From Parasphingorhabdus litoris DSM 22379 (GTDB lineage Bacteria > Pseudomonadota > Alphaproteobacteria > Sphingomonadales > Sphingomonadaceae): a stretch of DNA of 64,000 nucleotides. The position numbers and the translations under genes were made by a program. Below, one piece after another: positions 59,429 through 64,000 of this stretch. The first letter of the stretch is position 1. Each line of letters starts with the position of its first letter. The notes under the pieces were generated by a model. It made no database searches. It was not told the DNA's origin and was given only the letters and a program-made list of their open reading frames with translations. Location: assembly GCF_020906275.1 (NCBI RefSeq), contig NZ_CP086727.1:558001-622000 (forward strand). The letters run 5' to 3'.

Positions 59429-60838
59429 TTATAGCGTGACCAGCCCACTGAACACGGCCAGGCTAAGAAACGCCAAAAAGCCCATCGTATCGGTGATCAT
59501 GGTTACAAAGACCGATGATGCCAGCGCCGGATCCTGTTTCATCCGTTCCAGCATGACCGGCACAAAAATACCGGCAAAGCCAGCAATGACAATATTGATC
59601 AGCATGGCTGCTGCGATGACCCCGCCGAGCATGGGATTGGCGAAAATCAGGGCGGTGCCGATACCAATTAATATGGCAATGGTTCCGCCGTTGAGTATCG
59701 CGATGCGAAATTCACGCACAATGATCCTGCGCGTGTTGGATCGGGTCAGTTCGTTCATCGCAAGCGCGCGCACAGAAACCGCCATGGTTTGCGTGCCGGC
59801 ATTGCCGCCAATAGAAGCCACGATAGGCATCAAAACCGCCAGTGCCACCATCTGTTCTATGGCAGCGCCAAATATCGAGATAACAAAGCTTGCGACCATG
59901 GCGGTGGCAAGATTGGCGATCAGCCACCGTACCCGTGATTTGTAACTGTCACGGATCGGTTCGTTAATGTCACCTTCGCCGGCACCAGAAAGCAGCAAGA
60001 CGTCCTCGCTCGCCTCATCTTCGACAATATGAAGAATATCATCAACGGTAACCATCCCGATCAGCCGCCCGTCTTCATTGACTACTGCAGCTGAAATCAG
60101 ATTATATTTCTGGAACCGCAGCGCGACTTCTTCCTGGTCCATGTCCACCGGGATCAGCGTCTGTTCGCGCTTCATGATATCAGCAACAGCGATGTCGCGG
60201 GGTACGCGCAATATCCAGCTTAACTGGCAGGTGCCAACAGGCTTATGGGATGGGTCCACAACAAAGACTTCCCAAAATTCGGTTGTCAGATCGCGATGCT
60301 CGCGCAGATAGTCGATCAGCTGTCCGACATTCATATGTTCCGGCACAGCGACCAGGTCACGCTGCATGATCCGGCCAGCAGATTCTTCAGGATAGGTGAG
60401 CGCGCTTTCAATCGCGGCCCGGTCTTCCGCGTCCAGTTCTGCGAGAACGGCTTGTTGTTCGCCTTCTTCCAGATCCTCAATGATGGCGACGGCATCATCG
60501 GTTTCCAGCTGTTCGGTCAGATCGGCAATTTGCCCGGGCTCCAGAACTTCGATCAGGTCTTCGCGGACGTGCTCGTTCATTTCGGACAGCACGTCGGCGC
60601 TGACGAGATCACCGAGCGCCCCCGCTAATGGCGCGCGTTCATCCTCGTCGACCAGTTCGAACAGGTCGGCAATATCAGCATTATGCAGAGGATTGACCAG
60701 TTCCTGGGCGAGATTGTCATCACCCCGGTCGACCGCCTCGGAAACCGAGCGGACAAATTCATTGGTCAGACGATTGTCGTCGTCCAGCTTTGGCGGGCCA
60801 ATTTCTTCCGCCTCGGGAGCGTCCGTCATCTCGGTCAT
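59429..60838 (-). CDS. mgtE: Magnesium transporter MgtE
   Basis: 469 residues from ATG 60836-60838 (MTEMTDAPEAEEIGPP). N-terminal helical domain (about 20-150), two CBS domains (about 155-285, RDLVAVPEHMNVGQLIDYL and PRDIAVADIMKREQTLIPV), a plug helix, and five membrane helices (about 305-469) carrying SIGGNAGTQTMAVSVRALA. This is the full layout of MgtE channels, gated by Mg bound to the cytosolic part. The ATG chosen fits the family; the open frame upstream does not. The promoter region faces the cyclophilin gene. Confidence 0.95.
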   Translation of the reverse strand: MTEMTDAPEAEEIGPPKLDDDNRLTNEFVRSVSEAVDRGDDNLAQELVNPLHNADIADLFELVDEDERAPLAGALGDLVSADVLSEMNEHVREDLIEVLEPGQIADLTEQLETDDAVAIIEDLEEGEQQAVLAELDAEDRAAIESALTYPEESAGRIMQRDLVAVPEHMNVGQLIDYLREHRDLTTEFWEVFVVDPSHKPVGTCQLSWILRVPRDIAVADIMKREQTLIPVDMDQEEVALRFQKYNLISAAVVNEDGRLIGMVTVDDILHIVEDEASEDVLLLSGAGEGDINEPIRDSYKSRVRWLIANLATAMVASFVISIFGAAIEQMVALAVLMPIVASIGGNAGTQTMAVSVRALAMNELTRSNTRRIIVREFRIAILNGGTIAILIGIGTALIFANPMLGGVIAAAMLINIVIAGFAGIFVPVMLERMKQDPALASSVFVTMITDTMGFLAFLSLAVFSGLVTL

Positions 60839-61016
60839 GTCGATGCTCCCTTTTCTGGTCCGTGGCGTCACATAAGGCGGGTTTGTAATAGCTGTGCCGC
60901 TATAATTGCAATCTTTTGTGACATTTATCGAAAGCAGCGGGTGATTTTTGTAAATTGCCTCTCTATATGCAGGGCCAGACATTTTATCACCGAAACAAAA
61001 ATATAAGGAACAGCCC

Positions 61017-61466
61017 ATGGCGCACGAAAAAATGACCCTTCACCTCAATACTGGCGATGTTGAAATCAAACTGCGCCCCGACCTGGCTCCCGGCCATGTT
61101 GAACGTATTACCGAGCTGGCGTCGGAAGGCTTCTATGACGGCGTCGTTTTTCACCGCGTGATTGACGGTTTCATGGCACAGGGCGGCGATCCAACCGGGA
61201 CCGGCATGTCAGGTTCCGACAAGCCAGATATCCCAGCTGAGTTTAGCGATGCTCCGCATAGCCGCGGCGTATGCTCCATGGCGCGCACAATGGACCCGAA
61301 CAGTGCGAACAGCCAATTCTTCATCTGTCTTGATGATGCGGGCTTCCTCGACGGTCAATATACGGTCTGGGGCGAAGTCACCAGCGGTATGGAAGCCGTT
61401 GACGCGCTGCCAAAAGGCGAGCCACCAGCAGAACCAGGTTCTATCAAAAACATCACATTGGGCTAA
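61017..61466 (+). CDS. Peptidyl-prolyl isomerase, cyclophilin type
   Basis: 149 residues, no signal peptide, so cytoplasmic. Catalytic motifs FHRVIDGFMAQGGDPTGTG (Arg of the active site), SMARTMDPNSANSQFFICLDD and LDGQYTVWGEVTSGMEAVD. Complete single-domain cyclophilin similar to PpiB. First gene of a rightward run with a lipoprotein, a YghU-type protein and a CMD protein (gaps 23, 23 and -1 bp). Confidence 0.95.
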   Translation: MAHEKMTLHLNTGDVEIKLRPDLAPGHVERITELASEGFYDGVVFHRVIDGFMAQGGDPTGTGMSGSDKPDIPAEFSDAPHSRGVCSMARTMDPNSANSQFFICLDDAGFLDGQYTVWGEVTSGMEAVDALPKGEPPAEPGSIKNITLG

Positions 61467-61489
61467 ACGCATCTGCACAGGATCCTGAT

Positions 61490-61915
61490 ATGAAAATCTC
61501 CTTATTCTCCGGCCTTGCATCAATCAGCCTTTTGTTAGGCGCTTGTTCGGCCGGAGGTGAGGAAAAGGACAGTGCAGCAAAGGAAACTACCGTCACCATT
61601 GATCCGGCGGCGGCGCAAACCGGTCCCCTTGCCGAGATGCAGGGGCGCTGGGCATCCGACGAAGATCCCAATCGGACCCTTGAAATAGAGGGTAGTAATT
61701 TTCAGGAAAGCTACACGGGCGATCCGCAATATGCCGTTCCGATTGTTTTCGTCGATAGCTGCAAAACGAAAATTCCCGATTTTGAGGGAAAAGCTTTCAT
61801 TTTGTACGGCAAAGAAAAACAGGCCTGCTATCTCCTCTATTCCGTGTCAGAAGAAAGACTTAGCTATATAGATGGCACCCGCGGGAGAACATCGCGTTTC
61901 ACGCGGAAAGAATAG
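61490..61915 (+). CDS. Small lipoprotein of unknown function
   Basis: 141 residues. Signal peptide with lipobox LGAC at about residues 16-19, then an Ala/Glu/Lys-rich linker. A compact domain (about 45-141) follows, with MQGRWASDEDPNRTLEIEGSNFQESYTG and a possible disulfide pair (CKTK, ACYLLYS). The pattern resembles small lipocalin-like or META-like lipoproteins, but I cannot name a family. Lies between the cyclophilin and YghU-type genes, probably cotranscribed. Confidence 0.75.
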   Translation: MKISLFSGLASISLLLGACSAGGEEKDSAAKETTVTIDPAAAQTGPLAEMQGRWASDEDPNRTLEIEGSNFQESYTGDPQYAVPIVFVDSCKTKIPDFEGKAFILYGKEKQACYLLYSVSEERLSYIDGTRGRTSRFTRKE

Positions 61916-61938
61916 ACTGACAACTGGAGACTGAAGCA

Positions 61939-62835
61939 ATGACTGACCAACCAGCCGAATATACACCGCCCAAAGTCTGGACCTGGGATACGGAAAGCGG
62001 CGGGCGTTTTGCCAATATCAACCGCCCGATTGCAGGCCCTACCCATGACAAGGAATTGCCGGTCGGCAAACATCCCTTTCAGCTCTATTCGCTCGGCACG
62101 CCCAATGGGGTCAAGGTCACAATCATGTTCGAAGAGCTGTTGGAAGCTGGGATCAGCGCCGCTGAATATGACGCATGGCTGGTCAACATTGGCGAAGGCG
62201 CTCAATTTGGCAGCGGCTTTGTCGATATCAATCCAAACAGCAAGATTCCGGCGCTTCTCGATCACAGCACAACGCCGCCGACCCGGCTGTTTGAATCCGG
62301 TTCGATGCTAGTTTATCTCGCCGAGAAATTTGAGAAGTTTCTGCCCACCGATCCTGCCAAGCGCACGGAAGCGATGAACTGGCTGTTCTGGCAAATGGGC
62401 AGTGCGCCTTTCCTTGGCGGTGGGTTCGGGCATTTCTATGCATATGCACCGGAAAAATATGAATATCCGATCAATCGCTATGCGATGGAAGTGAAGCGGC
62501 AGATGGATGTGCTGGATCGCCATCTTGCGGATAATGAATATTTTGCAGGCGACGAATATAGCATCGCGGACATGGCCATCTTCCCCTGGTATGGCGGATT
62601 GGCGCGCGGCGTACTTTACGAGGCCGGCGAATTCCTCTCCGTACAGGATTATAAAAATGTTCAGCGCTGGACCGCACAAATCGGTGAGCGACCCGCCGTC
62701 AAGCGCGGCATGATGGTCAACCGTCCCTATGGCGAGCCAGAGACACAGCTGCACGAACGCCATGATGCCAGCGATTTCGAAACCAATACGCAGGACAAAC
62801 GGATCGCGCGCGGCGAAGTTGAAGCGCCGGAATAA
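61939..62835 (+). CDS. yghU: YghU-like glutathione-dependent disulfide-bond oxidoreductase
   Basis: 298 residues. The N-terminal extension (PKVWTWDTESGGRFANINRPIAGPTHDKELPVGKHPFQLYSLGTPNG) is characteristic of YghU, followed by a thioredoxin-like GST domain (about 45-135, with LFESGSMLVYLAEKF) and a helical GST C-domain (about 145-270). Such Nu-class glutathione transferases reduce disulfides and organic peroxides with glutathione. Ends one base into the next gene's start codon. Confidence 0.93.
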   Translation: MTDQPAEYTPPKVWTWDTESGGRFANINRPIAGPTHDKELPVGKHPFQLYSLGTPNGVKVTIMFEELLEAGISAAEYDAWLVNIGEGAQFGSGFVDINPNSKIPALLDHSTTPPTRLFESGSMLVYLAEKFEKFLPTDPAKRTEAMNWLFWQMGSAPFLGGGFGHFYAYAPEKYEYPINRYAMEVKRQMDVLDRHLADNEYFAGDEYSIADMAIFPWYGGLARGVLYEAGEFLSVQDYKNVQRWTAQIGERPAVKRGMMVNRPYGEPETQLHERHDASDFETNTQDKRIARGEVEAPE

Positions 62836-63398
62836 TGCGGCTGAACAAGCCTCGCATCGCGCCGCTATCCGACGCGGATATGGACGATGAGCAAAAGGCG
62901 ATGCTGGGCGAGCGCTTCCAGCAAGGCCCGGTGTTCAATATTTTCCGTACATTGGCCCGCGCGCCAAAGGCCTTCAAAGCGTTTATGTGGTGGGGCGGCT
63001 ATATGCTGTCGCGCCACAATAGCTTGCCGGAACGCGAGCGGGAAATCATCATCCTGCGGACCGGGTTCAACTGGAAATCCGGCTATGAATGGGCGCAGCA
63101 TGTCCGCATCGGCAAGGATGCAGGGATAACTGACGAAGAGATTGAACGGATCAAGCAGGGACCGGATGCGCCGGGCTGGTCATCGTTGGAAACGGCAATG
63201 TTGCGGGCAACGGATGAGCTGACCAGCGATAGTTTCGTATCTGATGCCACCTGGGCAGAACTTTCGGAACTGACCGAGAAGCAGCGCATGGATCTAGTCA
63301 TGACCGTTGGTCAATATACCCAGGTTTCAATGATGCTGAACAGCTATGGCGTGCAGCTGGATGAGGGATTGGAACTGGATCCCGATCTAAAAGGCTAA
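62835..63398 (+). CDS. Carboxymuconolactone decarboxylase family protein lacking CXXC
   Basis: 187 residues; ATG 62835 overlaps the previous TAA by one base. CMD-type helical fold: LARAPKAFKAFMWWGGYML, then LPEREREIIILRTGFNWKSGYEWAQHVRIGKDAGITDEEI. The AhpD-type CXXC is absent, leaving only Glu/His residues of the EYEWAQH-like motif. This subfamily is common in sphingomonads but its reaction is not known; peroxide-linked reduction via Cys is ruled out. Coupled translation with yghU suggests a shared detoxification role. Confidence 0.87.
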   Translation: MRLNKPRIAPLSDADMDDEQKAMLGERFQQGPVFNIFRTLARAPKAFKAFMWWGGYMLSRHNSLPEREREIIILRTGFNWKSGYEWAQHVRIGKDAGITDEEIERIKQGPDAPGWSSLETAMLRATDELTSDSFVSDATWAELSELTEKQRMDLVMTVGQYTQVSMMLNSYGVQLDEGLELDPDLKG

Positions 63399-63406
63399 GC
63401 CGCGTT

Positions 63407-64000
63407 TCAGTCTGGCAAGGTGCCAAAAGGTACGACCTTGTTATCCACATCATGGCCAATATCTGCGCTGCCCAGATAGGGAATGGCATAGCGGTCGCAC
63501 AGGCGCTGAACAATTTCTTCCGCTTCTTCACCGAACGGCCGATTATTTTCCGGCACTTCGCTGACTCGGCCTAAGCGGATGCCTGCTAGGCCTTTGTCAG
63601 CGAGATGCGTGGTAACATTGAACAGCGCGCGGTCGAAGGCGTAGAGATATTCCGCTATTTCCTCGATCATAAGCACGTGGCCCTCAAGATCCGGCAGTAA
63701 TGGCGTGCCGACCATCATGGCCAAAGTCATCAGGTTGAAGGCGGCATATTTCTGTCCCGGCTCAACATGCGGTTCCAGCGCCGTTCTGTCCTTGCTCACC
63801 AGCCAGTCAAGCCCCCGGTTGACCGCAGCCATACCGCCTTCGCGCCGCATATCGACGGGCATCGGTCCGTGCGCTTGTGTGCCAATGCCCGCTTTATACA
63901 GCGCGCCCAGCAAATTGCCGCCGTCGCTATATCCCATATAGCTTTTGTCATGGGCGGCCGGTTCCAACTTCTCCAATATCGCATCTGCGATCCGCGCTGC
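63407..64000 (-). CDS. S66-family LD-carboxypeptidase (muramoyltetrapeptide carboxypeptidase), 5' end beyond window
   Basis: The last 198 codons are present; the frame is open to the right edge with no need for an internal start. Recognisable S66 features: MGYSDGGNLLGALYKAGI, the LLPDLEGHVLMIEEIAEYLY block containing the catalytic Glu, and the C-terminal catalytic His in IGHDVDNKVVPFGTLPD. The nucleophile Ser should lie upstream of the window edge. Cleaves the terminal D-Ala from recycled murein tetrapeptides. Convergent with the CMD gene, 8 bp apart. A dipeptide epimerase for the next recycling step is at 12.7 kb. Confidence 0.88.
   Translation of the reverse strand, partial: AARIADAILEKLEPAAHDKSYMGYSDGGNLLGALYKAGIGTQAHGPMPVDMRREGGMAAVNRGLDWLVSKDRTALEPHVEPGQKYAAFNLMTLAMMVGTPLLPDLEGHVLMIEEIAEYLYAFDRALFNVTTHLADKGLAGIRLGRVSEVPENNRPFGEEAEEIVQRLCDRYAIPYLGSADIGHDVDNKVVPFGTLPD

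Noticed and set aside
1..64000. CRISPR array or direct-repeat arrays
   Set aside because: No regularly spaced direct repeats with unique spacers were seen on reading the window.

Overview
The window looks like chromosomal DNA of a marine-type sphingomonad (Alphaproteobacteria, Sphingomonadales, near Sphingorhabdus/Parasphingorhabdus/Sphingopyxis). The pointers are a SciP/DUF1153 protein, a FYDLN-type acidic zinc-ribbon protein, a DUF1489 protein, the aroA-cmk-rpsA-ihfB block, a PEPxxWA-CTERM protein with exosortase-A-type glycosylation genes, a large TonB-dependent receptor with a spinster-type MFS partner, and intergenic repeats of the kind common in this group. The genus is inferred from gene content by eye; no search was run. 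I saw no CRISPR array, insertion sequence, integrase or rRNA operon.

Layout. 1-4.7 kb: the 5' part of a FapF-like outer-membrane barrel gene leaving the left edge, a Crp/Fnr regulator, a stand-alone LuxR-type HTH protein, a family VIII-type esterase and sciP. 4.7-9.7 kb: an Lrp regulator divergent from a bacterial indoleamine 2,3-dioxygenase, a TANGO2/NRDE protein, then an S24 repressor divergent from two overlapping small genes across an array of three evenly spaced TAGG sites. 9.7-13.7 kb: exosortase-A-associated glycosyltransferase and O-glycosylation ligase around a tiny overlapping gene, then a dipeptide epimerase. 13.8-15.9 kb: a terminase-small-subunit-like gene and an AT-richer orphan membrane protein. 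15.9-23.3 kb: TetR regulator divergent from a TonB receptor-hydrolase-MFS set, followed by an M1 peptidase. 23.4-25.4 kb: LysR regulator divergent from an aldo/keto reductase.

25.5-38.7 kb is mostly housekeeping: tRNA-Leu, ihfB, rpsA, cmk, aroA, tRNA-Ala, a YhiN-type flavoprotein, a DEAD-box helicase, a DUF188 protein, rsmE and ubiA, plus a secreted P-domain/DUF11 protein. 38.8-44.8 kb is redox-flavoured: an AKR-nitronate monooxygenase-like-zinc-free dehydrogenase operon, a PNPOx-like protein, two VOC proteins facing soxR over a near-consensus SoxR box, and the PEP-CTERM protein. 44.9-54.0 kb: dciA, two DsbA-like proteins and smc on the minus strand, divergent from an overlapping mutY-serine hydrolase-nudC operon. 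54.0-64 kb: a GbsR-type regulator with a repeated operator and a membrane protein target, a vanadium haloperoxidase, a DUF1489 protein, a Cys-rich orphan under a Fur-like box, mgtE with a GNAT acetyltransferase, a cyclophilin-lipoprotein-YghU-CMD operon, and the C-terminal part of an S66 LD-carboxypeptidase.

The strongest system-level signals are several divergent regulator/target pairs whose operators can be read directly (SoxR, S24 repressor, GbsR-type, LysR, TetR), and the two-site exosortase-A system (glycan genes at 10-12.6 kb, substrate at 44.2 kb).
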